Positions 1 to 9,334 of a stretch of 17,169 bases of DNA are shown in pieces (position 1 is the first letter of the stretch; the number at the start of each line of letters is the position of its first letter). The notes below the pieces were generated by a model. It did no database searches. It worked only from the letters and a program-made list of their open reading frames with translations, and had not been told where the DNA came from. Position numbers and translations under genes: made by a program. The DNA lies in NCBI GenBank assembly GCA_004151065.3, contig NWUY0300015944.1:70884-88052 (forward strand). The letters are read 5' to 3'. The stretch comes from Larix sibirica. Taxonomy: Eukaryota; Streptophyta; Pinopsida; Pinales; Pinaceae.

Positions 1-376
1 GTTCCTATGGTTGGGTGGAAAATTGCTCTTACATAGCTATTTTCTTGGATCTTCTTTTCCTAAATATAAGTATTCTTATGTATCTGATGTGCAATGATTT
101 TAATTTATATGCCTGTGACAATTATACTTTGAATTGCATGTTATGTGTGCGTGGATCAATTTTATTTCCGTTTGTTTTTAATTCCATGTATGCACATGCA
201 TTTTAGTTGTATAAATTTGTAAGTGTGGCTATGGGGAGAAATTTAAAGTCCCTGGTTTAGTTAATGTTCCCTATGCTGGACATATTGGGTGAAGGGGACG
301 TTACACTAAACTAGGAAAGCAACTCAAAAATAGAAATCACTATTATTTTAAAAATAGAAAAGCACAAACTATTTCA
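1..376. other. AT-rich flank, no gene
   Basis: I see no recognisable gene here. The only open frame is a 63-codon AT-rich stretch (15-206) without motifs, which I treat as chance. The stretch ending at 305 (GGGGACGTTACA) reads TGTAACGTCCCC on the minus strand, which is the kind of sequence with which many plant LTRs begin. The outer part of another, partly sampled repeat is therefore possible. No second copy, polypurine tract or primer binding site is visible to support this. Confidence 0.4.
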
Positions 377-381
377 GAATT
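377..381. repeat. Target-site duplication, left copy (GAATT)
   Basis: GAATT lies directly before the TG that opens the left LTR and recurs at 11086-11090, directly after the right LTR. A 5-bp duplication is the usual product of Ty3/gypsy integrase. The exact match fixes both outer edges of the element even though the two LTRs are no longer the same length. Confidence 0.88.
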
Positions 382-458
382 TGTTGGCGCAACTCTAATT
401 CAACCAGGCTTCACTTAACTAATCATCAACAAATACCAATACATCGGCCCTTTTGGCA

Positions 459-477
459 TCACCTGCAAAGCAGGTGA
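459..477. other. Perfect 8-bp hairpin in the LTR end
   Basis: TCACCTGC and GCAGGTGA flank a 3-base AAA loop. The hairpin lies in the last 100 bp of the LTR (U5 side on the minus strand), close to where the primer binding site would have followed in the 5' copy. A second CACCTG sits 20 bp further on, at about 483. U5 and leader hairpins are common in retroelement RNA; a role here is inference. The matching part of the other LTR is deleted, so conservation cannot be judged inside this window. Confidence 0.5.
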
Positions 478-1045
478 AGTCTCACCTGAGGTATCTATGG
501 GAGTTACAAGAACTAGATTTCTGCAATAGCGAAGGGGTGCGACAGGATTCTACCAAACATAACATTCCAGACCTCGACAGACACAAGGCTTCGACATATA
601 TTAGAAGTTCCATGCATATCACTTAACTAGCTACAACATATATTTATTAACTAATGCAATATCCATATCATTCATAACTTCCACGTCAATTAACATTTAT
701 TCATTAATATGCAGAATGTAACAAAATAACATAGCACCTCATAACATCATTTACACACATTGAACACCAGATATAACATGGAAACCCAAACGAGAGAAAA
801 CCACAGAAGCACTTTTCTTTATTCATGATTTGCAGTAAATACACACTTCATGTTTACATCAACATCTTAAAGATATCATATTTCTATTTTACAATGGATC
901 TGCGCACATAGCTTGCAGATCATGCGACCCTCTCCTTTACAGTATGCAATATCTTCGACATAAACCCACAACCTCTTCAGTCTTACTTTTAGGAACCAAA
1001 AAGATCGCAAAGACTAACCAACCCCAAAAATCCCAACCCATTACA

Positions 1046-1053
1046 TATTTATA
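1046..1053 (-). promoter_or_regulatory. TATA-like box in 3' LTR
   Basis: TATAAATA on the minus strand, preceded by a CC-rich stretch on the same strand. The same motif is preserved at the matching place in the 5' LTR (10835-10842), which favours a real core promoter element over chance. Confidence 0.5.
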
Positions 1054-1288
1054 GGGCGCACACAGCTTGCCCCGCTCCCACTACTCCACTACTCAACTCA
1101 TTAATGTATGTGGACACAAAATACTAACTAACTTACCCAAATTCTCCCTTGACATATTCAAAATACCCATTTTCCTTGGTTCCCGACCACTATACCAGAG
1201 TTGACCCTCCTTTGTCAGACAACTTCGCTTTAAGCCCGTTCACACCAAAACTGCTTTCCAATAGTAAAAAACTTTACACGGCCCAACA

Positions 1289-1300
1289 GGCCCCCAAAAC
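1289..1300 (-). other. Polypurine tract of the gypsy element
   Basis: The minus strand reads GTTTTGGGGGCC and abuts the TG of the 3' LTR at 1288. Such a tract primes plus-strand DNA synthesis in LTR retroelements, and its position here confirms the orientation and the inner LTR edge. Confidence 0.75.
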
Positions 1301-1377
1301 TCACATCTGGCTCATCCTGATCCACTTCAAGGTTGCGATGTTGGTGTCTCGGACTTCGACAAAAAATATGCATACTT

Positions 1378-2593
1378 CTATTTGACATCTTCTATGGTTT
1401 GCTATGTCCTATCTCTATGTTGGCACACTTCTTGTACCAACTCTCCAATCAAGTGTGTCTGCGCTTGCTGCTCACTCCATTCCACCTTTTTCTGCACTTC
1501 ATTATTCTCACCACTGATAATTTCTAGCTCCCTTTCTACCTCTCCTTGGAGTTATTCGACCTTTTCAGTCTGCTTCTGTTGCTCAATCCTTAGCTGATTT
1601 ACTTCATGCTGTAATAGTTTATTTTTGACCACTTTTACCATCTTTTCAGCATGCGAAAGGGTCTTCAGCTGACTCTTCAGACTCGTTATTTTATTATGTG
1701 TCTCCTCCAACCTGCTATTGATATCTTGTAATTCCACATCATCTAGTAGTGCTACCCATGTCTGTGTAGCATCCTCAAAAAACTTTACACATTCACCTTC
1801 AAAACGTTTGATTGATTTTGATGGCTTTAGTGACATCCTCATTGCGTTGCGCAGTAACCTCTTGTGGAGTACTAGGAACTACCTTTGCCTCTAGATCCAC
1901 AATCTTTGCTTAGAATCTTGAAATGGCTCAGCTTAGCCTCATCATTTTTTCCTCGGTAGCCATATCTTCTGCTACCTCTACTTTTGGTACTGCAAAATAA
2001 GCTACTGTGACAACATTATGCAACTGCTCCTTTTCTTTAGCAATTTATTCTTGATCCTTCTGTAGCTTCTCATATTCTTCTTGCAACGTACCATGTTGAG
2101 CATGGTACTTAATCATTTCACCGTATGTGTTTTCTTCATGCACCTTGATTTCTTCTGTGACATGCTGTTGAATATTTTGCAGCATAAACATAGGTAACAT
2201 TGACAATTTCAAATCGATATAGCTCAATTGATGAGCCTTCTCCTATAAGCCGGGCTCGGCAAAATTTAGTGCTCATGGTAGCATTTGAATTGCCCTTCCC
2301 ATCGTAGCAGTGGATGCTTGGAGAACCCCTTCCTCATCTGACCTTCCCTCCTTTTTTTGCGCAGCTCCAGGATGGACTGGAGCAATTTGAAGCCCCTGAA
2401 TAGCTCGCCACAGATCATTGAGCTTCTCCATCACTCCTCCAAATAATTGCAGAGTCTTTTCTTCAGCTATCTTGGATGTTTCCTCTGCCACTTCCATCAT
2501 GTAATCATACATGATATTGATATCATCTTCGGTTAACTCCATTACAAACTTTTTCTTTTCTGCCATTGTCTTCTTTCTTTGTCCCCACGTCAC
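1378..2593 (-). pseudogene. Coiled-coil tail of the accessory ORF
   Basis: Segments 2593-2273, 2227-2045 and 1842-1378 are rich in Glu, Lys, Gln and Leu with heptad-like spacing, for example LQDINSRLEETHNKITSLKS, LRIEQQKQTEKVE and GEVERELEIISGENNEVQKK. The first segment also carries DDINIMYDYMMEV and FGGVMEKLNDLWRAIQGLQ. The last two pieces share one frame across a stop at 1552-1554, ending at 1378. Long coiled coils usually mediate self-assembly or partner binding; that use here is inference. Stops and frame changes between the segments show that it no longer encodes one protein. Confidence 0.6.
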
Positions 2594-3016
2594 ACTTGAT
2601 ATGCTTTCCTTTTTTCATCGAGACCCAAGTATGTCTCTGTCACGCTTGATTCTTATCATTCTTCTTGTGAATTTTCTTGGTTTTGGTTGTTTCCACTAGT
2701 ACTCCCAACATGATGGGAATCTCTATCTTCATCATGAGCTCCATTTTGAGTGGAGGCCCCTCCCTGTCCTAGAACCTGCTGCAACATATCTGTGGATATC
2801 TGCTCAACCTAAATGGGAACTTTCCACTCTAATGGCCATTCGTCAGTGATGGCGAGGACATCTTGTTTAGGTAGATTGTAACTGGTCACCAACCACTACT
2901 TATTTGGTTCATGCCTCACTTGCACATACATATGGTGGCGTCGTTCTTTGAATCTTATAATTCCTCTAAACTTGGAGTGCTTATTTATGCAAGTAGAATT
3001 CTATGTTGTTGTCGAT

Positions 3017-3897
3017 CTACCTCTTAGTCTCGTCATTGTACCAGATATTATCATACCTAGTGGCCAAACATTGACCACTTTGATTGTCCATTGCTTGGTA
3101 CTCCTCGGGTTCTGCCCAAGCGACAAATGAAATTAAAATGATAAGCCATGAATAATGAAATGGGTTCCCTCCATCGAATGCATCTTGGAATTCGATGAGG
3201 AAATCGTTCAGGAGAAAGGTGCCCCAGTTCATCTACACACCTTGCGCGCATTGCTCTGCTACCGCAATGACCATTGCAAGTACCTGGTTAGAGACACACT
3301 TCCTCATCAATTTTCTAGCTAGCGCCTCTGCTGTGAAGCGCACACCTTGATAATTGATTGAGGCTATCTCATAGCCCCTATTATCCTTCGTCAAATTATA
3401 CTTTGCCTTCATCCTATTTGTGATCTCCCTATCTTTTTCTTTCCCCACAAAAATGTGGCAAGGTCGATGCTTGCCTTTGGAAAGCATGTGATTTGCACAA
3501 TTAATTCGAGGTCAATAGAAATTTTCTTGTCGAGCCATAAGAATCCACCATGCACATAGAGTAGCAACTATTTAACGCATGAATTAACTTCAACAGTCCT
3601 CCCAAAATGCGCTATGTTGAGTAGCGACAAAACACCCAATTGTTGTAATTCTAAAGCCAATGGCATAGGATCACGAAAAGTAATTTGAGTGCCCGACAAT
3701 AAAATCATTTTCATATAGTTTGTCAATTTAAACTTTGGGAATTTCCAAATATCGTGGTCTACATATGATAGCTTCACAATCTTTACCATCATAACCCTTT
3801 GAGTGATGACATCTTTTGGTATTGTGGGAAGTACTATTTTATACTTAGCATTCTTCCCAATCTTGAATGATTTGTCATTTGGATTCCTAGGTGGCAC
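3017..3897 (-). pseudogene. Globular domain of the accessory ORF
   Basis: Three segments in neighbouring frames read as one protein region. The first (3897-3568) has DIWKFPKF, ITFRDP and LLNIAHFGRT. The second (3487-3233) has GVRFTAEALARKLMRKC. The third (3232-3017) has MNWGTFLLNDF and FHYSWLIILISFVAWAEPEEY. A Gln-to-stop (TAG) at 3233-3235 and a frameshift near 3490 separate them. The hydrophobic stretch WLIILISFVAW (3116-3148) is 11 residues, too short on its own for a convincing membrane helix. The residue pattern (conserved Trp, Phe and His, charged helices) looks like a soluble globular domain. It does not resemble gag, pol or a known envelope protein to me. Confidence 0.6.
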
Positions 3898-4140
3898 ATA
3901 TTATAGAAGCATGGAGCCAGAGCCAGATCCATACCCTGATGCTTCCTTGTCATTATTCCTCTTCGAACTTATTTCTGCAGCTGCATGTCGGGATGACGAT
4001 CTTTTCTTCTTCAGTGGATCGATTAGGACTTGCGTTGACATGATTTCCGGTTATTCTTGCTCAACTGGAATATTTTCTTCGACAATGCCTTCTTCAACAT
4101 ATATTTTCTCAACACCAACTTCAAACATAACTACCACCAT

Positions 4141-4640
4141 TATTACAGACCTCTGCTCTTAGCACTTCAACACTCTAACACGTTGTCTCTCTGCTCTCAC
4201 AATTAACTTAATCCCTCAGGAAACAATGAGCCAACTTGTCGACTTGATAGGATTTTAAATCCTTTCTTCAACTTTTCCTTTCAATGATATTCCCAAGATT
4301 TAGTTATTTGGACCAAATCCATTGTAATAATTAGCTTTTTCAGCGGCAAATCCATTTACACATCGAGATTTTTGACATTGATGGCTAGATCCTCCACCAA
4401 CGCTATCACCTTGTGTGTCATAAATGTAGTAATAAAAGAACACTCGGGCCGCTTAAACACAACTTAATTTCAACTCAAATATAAGTATGTACAAACATCT
4501 ACTACAACAAAACAAACTGCAACACAAACTAGACTTCAACTTGGACTAACTTTGACACAACAAACTAGACTTCGACACAAAAATAAGTTGGGGTTTCCAA
4601 CACACACACACACACATATATATTAGATGTACATGCATGC
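4141..4640. other. Spacer between pol and accessory ORF with CA/TA microsatellite
   Basis: This is a non-coding stretch of about 500 bp inside the gypsy element. It holds a (CA)n(TA)n microsatellite at about 4600-4623. It also holds a short direct repeat in which ACAAACTAGACTTC occurs at 4524 and again at 4560, a period of 36 bp. No promoter or splice signal can be named with confidence. The gap implies that the accessory ORF was expressed separately from pol, perhaps from a spliced or subgenomic RNA; this is inference. Confidence 0.55.
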
Positions 4641-5806
4641 TCAGTGTGGGAATGTGCGGCTGTCACTATAAATTTTCAGATGGTTTCCATTGACTAGACC
4701 CTTTAGGGATAGCCATTTAGTTTCTATAATTATACAACACCTCCTTTTGTCACATAATTAATCACATATGGTCCCAATGAGTGCATTCTTAGCTCACCAG
4801 GATGTTTAAAGAACTTACTATCATATAGGAGTACTAAATATGCTCGCTAGAATTGCTTCTTCATGATGTTGCAATCATGCCATGCCTTCTCTCTATCTTT
4901 CTGGACTTGTTGTTGGAATCCTACTATAAATCCATCCTCCTCCAATTGAAGCAATTGCGACAACCTCTCCTCAACAACATCAATGTCTGACATACTTGTG
5001 AATGCAACTACCCTCAATCTTGGCACAATGTGTTCCATTGGCATGACAACTTCTTAACCATATACCAACCTGAAGGGTGTCTGGCCCATTAACTTCTTGC
5101 AAGTTGTTCTATATTCCCATAATACTGTAGGAATCCTAAGATCCCAATCGTTGCAGTTCACATTACATAATTTTGTCAAAGCATGTTCTAGGATTTTGTT
5201 GAAGGATTCAACAGTCCCATTAACTTGTGGATGATACAGAGTACTATTTCGATGATAAATTTGGAACTCTTGGGTAAGTGCCTCAATAATCTTATTGACA
5301 AAGTGGGATCCTTGATCACTCAACAAAACTTGTGGGCAACCAAATATAGTTACCACATTTTGAAACAAGAACTTCGTAGCAGTTATATAACTACAGTCCT
5401 TCACCAGTTCAACTTCATCCCACCTAGTCAAGTAATATGTTGCAATAATGATGTAAGGTTCTCCTGATCGCTTCGCAGGTGGGTTGATTGGTCCCACAAA
5501 TTCCATATCCCATTTCTCAAAATCTTGCAAGGTTACCTGTGGCACTAATGGCATCTCGTCCCTCCTGGATGATTTCCTTGTTCTCTGGCAGACATCGTAA
5601 GATAGCTAATATTCCTTAGCATATTTATGCAATGTAGGCCACCAGAGTCGTCCTCTCAGTGTCTTTTGAGTTGTATCCTTTCCTGCATAATGGCCCCCTG
5701 CAACACCTTCATGAGCTCTGGCCAAAATAATTGGTCGCTCATGCTTCATAAAAATGCATCTCAATACTTCATCTGGTCCCAGCTTGTATAATTGACCTAC
5801 TATCAA
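4641..5806 (-). pseudogene. Integrase domain of pol, inactive
   Basis: The N-terminal zinc-binding part (5806-5555) has the two His (AHEGVAGGHYAGK) and WWPTLHK. In the CxxC pair the first Cys reads Tyr (SYDVC), and a TAG at 5606-5608 breaks the frame. The catalytic core (5554-5054) has SDQGSHF and NGTVESFNK with 35 residues between Asp and Glu, the DD35E spacing. The first catalytic Asp, normally in the DFVGP context, reads Glu (MEFVGP, codon 5501-5503). A Gln-to-stop TAA at 5054-5056 separates the C-terminal part (5044-4641), which has a GPY-like LGPYVI followed by further stops. No chromodomain is seen. The enzyme joined retroelement DNA to host DNA; this copy is dead. Confidence 0.92.
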
Positions 5807-5818
5807 TTGATAGTTCGC

Positions 5819-6334
5819 TTATTTGACAACCAAATGTTTCTTTTGATAGATAGATATCCCTATGGGTGCCATACCTATGGTCAAGAAGTTTACAATGTAT
5901 TCAAAATATTCATCCACCATTCTAACTGAAAACAACAATGCATCTGGGAGGTTGTCAACCAAGTTAACCGGCTCTTCTCTTGTTTCTAACGTCAATAGAT
6001 GTTCAGGTCCCGCATTTATCCTTCCTGGTTTAACTATAATCTCAAAATTGTATTCCTGGAATAATAGGAGCCACTTGTAGATTCTCCCCCCCAACACTGG
6101 CTTGTTGACAAGGCATCTTAAAGAAGAATGATCTATAAAAATTTTAAAATGACCCCCTAATAAATAATGCCAAAAATTCTGTAGTGCATAAACCATAGCT
6201 AATACTTCTCTTTCCGTCGTAGTATATTTCCTTTCTGTAGTGGATAACGTCCTGCTAGCAAATGCAATAGGATGATCAATATATCCCTCACCAGGTTGAG
6301 CCAGAACTACACCCAATGCAATTGATGAAGCATC
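5819..6334 (-). pseudogene. RNase H domain of pol
   Basis: This domain degrades the RNA strand of the RNA:DNA hybrid during reverse transcription. The order is HVHVDASSIALGVVL with catalytic Asp at 6332-6334, TTEREVLAMVYALQ with the Glu, FIDHSSL with the second Asp, then KPVLGGRIYKWLLLFQEY and the tail KPGRINAGPEHLL. The last acidic residue, usually Asp in this family, is Glu. This is one of the longest uninterrupted coding stretches left in the element. It runs on into a conserved linker and stops at 5819-5821, just before the integrase part. The upstream join to RT is broken by the duplication around the N at 6381. Confidence 0.88.
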
Positions 6335-6438
6335 AACATGAACATGAAACTCCTTTTGCCAGTCAGGAAACACTAAAATANGATGAGGCATCAACATGAA
6401 CATGGAACTCCTTTTGCCAGTCAGGAAACACTAAAATA
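6324..6438. repeat. 57-bp direct duplication around a single N, probable assembly artefact
   Basis: Bases 6324-6380 and 6382-6438 are the same 57 bp with two differences, separated only by an N at 6381. The duplicated sequence encodes the start of RNase H. The 58-bp addition shifts the pol frame, whereas reading straight from one copy into the sequence beyond the other keeps RT-connection and RNase H in one frame. Two overlapping contig ends joined with a one-base gap would produce this. A true duplication cannot be excluded. Confidence 0.75.
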
Positions 6439-6440
6439 GG

Positions 6441-7411
6441 GGTTTTCACCATATTTTCTTTCAATGTGTCAAAGCTCTAATGACACTCCTCATTCCACTA
6501 AAATTTAGTATCCTTCTTCAATAGATTCTCCATCAACGTTGTGATCTGCGCATATCCTTTGATAAATTTCCTATAATACTATGTATTGCCTAAATTTGTT
6601 CTCAATTGTCAAACTAATGTTGATGGTGGAAAACATACTATAATGGAAATCTCTCCAGAATGCATCAACATACCCTGTTTACAAACCATGTGACCCAACA
6701 ATATACCAAATGGGGCACACAAAATGCACTTCTTCAAGTTTAGTGATATCTGGTACCATCTACAACGATCCAACATCAGCCTGAGGTTCTCAATATGGTT
6801 CTTCAACAATCTATAGACTGTCTTGCTATCGAAGTATACCTCCATAAATTTATGTATGAACTCCTTAAAGGATGCAACCACGACCCGAGAAAAAATAGTT
6901 GGCACATTCTTTAGGCCGAAGGGAATCACTGTCTACTGATAAAAATCCCATTTAGTCGCAAACGTAGCCTTGTGTCGATCCTCCTAAGAGATTTTTATTT
7001 GATGATTTCCAAAAAAATCCATCCATAAATGAGTAATCCTCTTGTCCACCCACATTCTCTAATTTTTCATTTGTAAAAGGTGTCGGAAACAGATCATGCA
7101 AACAAGCATCATTCAACTTCCTCAAATCTACATAAATCCGCATTTCACCAATGTTTTATATCTTGGACCACCATCTGAATAATCCTTTCAGACTCTTCGA
7201 TAGGCTCAATAATTCCCGCATCTATCATTATGTTGAGATCCGCTCTTACCTTTTCCTTATATTTTGGATTCAATCCATTTGGGCATTGTTTAATAGGTTT
7301 CACATCAGTCTTTAGTGGTATTTTCATCTCTCCCAGATCACTAGTAATGCCTTTCATTTCTGAGTACTTAGTAGGAAATAAATCTTGATTTTCATGCAAT
7401 AGGTCAGTCAT
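6441..7411 (-). pseudogene. Reverse transcriptase domain of pol, inactive
   Basis: RT copies the element RNA into DNA. The first part (7411-7145) has LLHENQDLFPTKYSEMKG and LNPKYKEKVRADL. After a frame change near 7150 comes VDLRKLNDAC and motif A YSFMDGF, with the catalytic Asp at 7021-7023. A frameshift in the following T-run, a TAG and a further stop precede PFGLKNVPTIFSRVV (from 6929). Motif C, normally YxDD, reads YFDS (Y 6834-6836, second position AGC 6825-6827), so a metal-binding Asp is lost. Thumb-like sequence LNLKKCILCAPFGILLGH follows. The connection region (6608-6441) keeps YYRKFIKGYAQIT with more stops. The module is clearly Ty3/gypsy RT and clearly dead. Confidence 0.93.
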
Positions 7412-7640
7412 CTTACCTACAGTTTCGTCATCCTAGTAGTCCCCAATGTTAGCAAATTTTGGATTTTCAGTTGAACCTATGTTGACCTTCTTTGTTTTCA
7501 ACAATTGAAATTTTTTATCAGATGTGATCTCAGGGCCCTCGAGCTCTCGACTTCCTTATTTTTCTGGGATATGCAAATATATCGGATCATCATCTGGATC
7601 TCCAGTAACATTGTAACACCCCATCGCTTGCTCAAGTGTC
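7412..7640 (-). pseudogene. Linker between second gag-like module and RT
   Basis: In one frame the minus strand reads DPDDDPIYLHIPEK, LEGPEITSDKKFQLLKTK and NPKFANIGDY, leading straight into the RT N-terminal segment. It has in-frame stops. This is typical acidic linker sequence ahead of RT; I recognise no enzymatic motif. Confidence 0.6.
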
Positions 7641-7689
7641 GTAGTCCATTGTGGCAGATTAGGTAACTACACAAAAGTAATTTTTCATA

Positions 7690-8393
7690 AATCTTAGTCT
7701 TTATTATCTACAAAGCTACATCTATTGACAAATACTCATCTTCATAACTAACGTTCTTCTGAAATTCATGACCATATCATCCCATTCTGTCGTGCCTTGT
7801 CAAAGTTCTAGTGTTGTATGCCGGCTTTGGAGTATAGTATCCAAGCTATGAATAAACATATGTACCCACTCTTGCTTAGGTACATGTTCCCATTCTTTAG
7901 TACATGATGCTAAGCAATCTACAGGACTAGTTAACCCAATATACTTTTCTCTATTATAATATATTCCCTCTCCAAATCTGACTTCTAGTAGCTTTCTGCA
8001 CTGCAACCATACTTGTATCTTCCCCTTATGGGTATCCCACTACCTAGCCGGAGTAGCTTTTAATGCTACATCTAGAGCTAACATTCTTTGTTGTTCAGGT
8101 ACCTTGATTTCAAAATAAAAAATGAAAACATCTAAAGTTGTCAACCCTTCATAAGTAGGTAGATCACATACCTCTTTGCCAGCCCAACAAATCAATTTTG
8201 TAACATGGGCACACATCCTCATGGATACTTCATGTAGATTGTTCTGCCAATTTTCCAGAGCTTCTCGTGAGTCTGAAGAACATGAGCTAACGCTTCGCTA
8301 ACTCAAGGTACCATCTACATTCGGATTGATACAATCATCCATTATTGAAGTAACTTTGTAAATATTTTCTAAGTCTTTAGCATTGTATTCCTC
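7690..8393 (-). pseudogene. Second gag-like module, between protease and RT
   Basis: Continuing in the protease frame past a TGA at 8394-8396, an acidic linker (8393-8230) leads to LPTYEGLTTLDVFIFYFE, then LALDVALKATPAR, a stop in place of the first Trp of a WW pair (8040-8042), WDTHKGKIQVWLQCRKLLEV and WVHMFIHSLDTI. The pattern of an Ala/Leu helix, Trp pair, W..C..L and RFG is that of the plant retrotransposon gag (capsid) domain. It resembles in kind, though not in sequence, the RALDWFMKF region of the true gag upstream. A stop follows at 7800 and a frame change at about 7740. A gag-type fold in this place is unusual; it could assist capsid assembly or be a duplicated capsid half. The domain call rests on motif pattern only. 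Confidence 0.6.
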
Positions 8394-8860
8394 TCAGACA
8401 GGTTCGACATACCTCAGACCCTCCAAAGGATCCAAAGATGCAACAAATATTATATCCCCACCTTCAAATTTCATCAAACTTTTCTTCAAACTTATGATAG
8501 TCTCGTTTTCAATTTCCCAACCGATACCAAGCAATGCAGGGTATAGGTTGGTATCATCCATTATTTCTATAACTTCGAAATCAATGTAACTTCGCAGTCT
8601 ATTTATTTCGACAGGGACACCCACCAATCTTCCAAATGGTATTACTTTCCATTGATTTTCTAATCTTAATTGGACTGGAGACCATACCAAATTGGGTTTT
8701 CCCCTAGATTCCCATGTCTATTTAGTAATAACATTCACATTTGACCCCACATCTAGAATAATAAAATCCATGTCGAAGTCCCCAATTTGCGCTTTAAGTC
8801 GTATTTCCCTTCCCGTTCTTACCTTCTTTTCAAAATTATTTAGAGCCCTTTCCTGAAGGG
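8394..8860 (-). pseudogene. Aspartic protease of the gypsy polyprotein
   Basis: This protease cleaves the gag-pol polyprotein. The active-site triad reads DVG (8745-8753) in the context FIILDVGSNVNVI, where retroelement proteases have D-S/T/L-G. A TAG at 8718-8720 lies just after it in the same frame. The rest (8690-8394) continues with VIPFGRLVGVPVEI, IDFEVIEIMDD and LYPALLGIGWE; the ALLG segment matches the conserved ILG-type motif of the family. The frame ends at a TGA (8394-8396) and goes on into the second gag-like module. Active-site Asp and Gly are intact, but the stops make it non-functional. Confidence 0.82.
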
Positions 8861-9334
8861 TTTTTTTTCTGACTCATCAATTAAACTCTATAACTCCCTT
8901 AAGGAATTTTCATCTTTAACTATGTCTAGAAAACTTTTTAGAAAAAATTTAAGTGCACTTACCTTTCCCGGGCTTCGCTTTCGAGTTGATTGGTTGAAGC
9001 AGGTTGGCATATCGTATACAGGAACTTCGTCAAAGACCGGTGGTAGCACAGATGTTGATGGTCCCCTATGTGTCGTAGTAATTTATTTCCTTGCTTCCAC
9101 AAAAGTCTATTTTTCCTTCTGGATATCGAATGGTACTGTTAGTTGCATGGATGGCATGATTCTAGGGGCACGTAGATCATTACATATTTCTCTATCATCT
9201 CCTGTCACAACAACCCCTCTTGTAACAACAACAACGGTTGGTTGGTCCTATCTTGGTTCTGCTAGAATTTTTTGGACATTCTAGTTTTGGTTTTGATTTT
9301 GATTTCCCTTGGATTTCCACTTTGCTATGAGTTG
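8861..9334 (-). pseudogene. Linker between zinc knuckles and protease
   Basis: One frame can be followed throughout with about six stops. It has a Gln/Asn-rich start, VVVVTRGVVVTGDD, then PPVFDEVPVYDMP, KVSALKFFLKSFLDIV and a basic end before the protease. Polyprotein linkers of this kind are poorly conserved. No catalytic motif is seen. Confidence 0.55.

Larger units (their letters stand above)
382..1288 (-). repeat. 3' LTR of the gypsy element (907 bp, full length)
   Basis: On the minus strand it starts TGTTGG at 1288 and ends CCAACA at 382, giving a 6-bp terminal inverted repeat of the TG...CA type. It is flanked outside by the TSD GAATT and inside by a polypurine tract. Bases 553-1288 align with the right LTR at 10344-11085 at about 88% identity; bases 382-552, the transcript-distal end, have no partner because that end of the right LTR is deleted. 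A TATA-like TATAAATA lies on the minus strand at 1046-1053. AATAAA-type polyadenylation candidates (minus strand) are at 643-648 and 818-823. Confidence 0.92.
1378..4140 (-). pseudogene. Accessory ORF relic downstream of integrase (about 920 codons)
   Basis: This decayed ORF occupies the env position of the gypsy element. The likely start is the ATG at 4140, because an in-frame TAA lies shortly upstream and acidic then basic coding sequence follows. The likely end is the TAG at 1378-1380, just before the polypurine tract. Segments recoverable in order are: an acidic and Ser/Lys-rich head (4140-3900); a globular part (3897-3017) with W/F-rich motifs such as HDIWKFPKFKL; a poorly preserved linker (3016-2600); and a coiled-coil tail (2593-1378). 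In-frame stops include one at about 3235 and frame changes near 3490 and 3010. The product is not an enzyme I can name. I have a general recollection of related proteins beside similar plant gypsy pol genes, but cannot assign a function. Confidence 0.7.

Noticed and set aside
1149-1597. Plus-strand open frames of 64-78 codons
   Set aside because: They run opposite to the LTR end, polypurine tract and coiled-coil tail of the accessory ORF and have no motifs; shadows of the real strand.
3116-3148. Transmembrane helix marking an envelope protein
   Set aside because: Only about 11 hydrophobic residues with charged residues close by, and no signal peptide or second hydrophobic segment is seen.
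3803-4162. Plus-strand frame of 119 codons
   Set aside because: It mirrors the N-terminal part of the accessory ORF on the minus strand; Ser-rich composition is the antisense of its coding sequence.
4600-4623. CRISPR-like or satellite array
   Set aside because: It is a simple CA/TA microsatellite.
8922-9284. Plus-strand frame of 120 codons
   Set aside because: It is antisense to the gag-protease linker, which can be followed on the minus strand.
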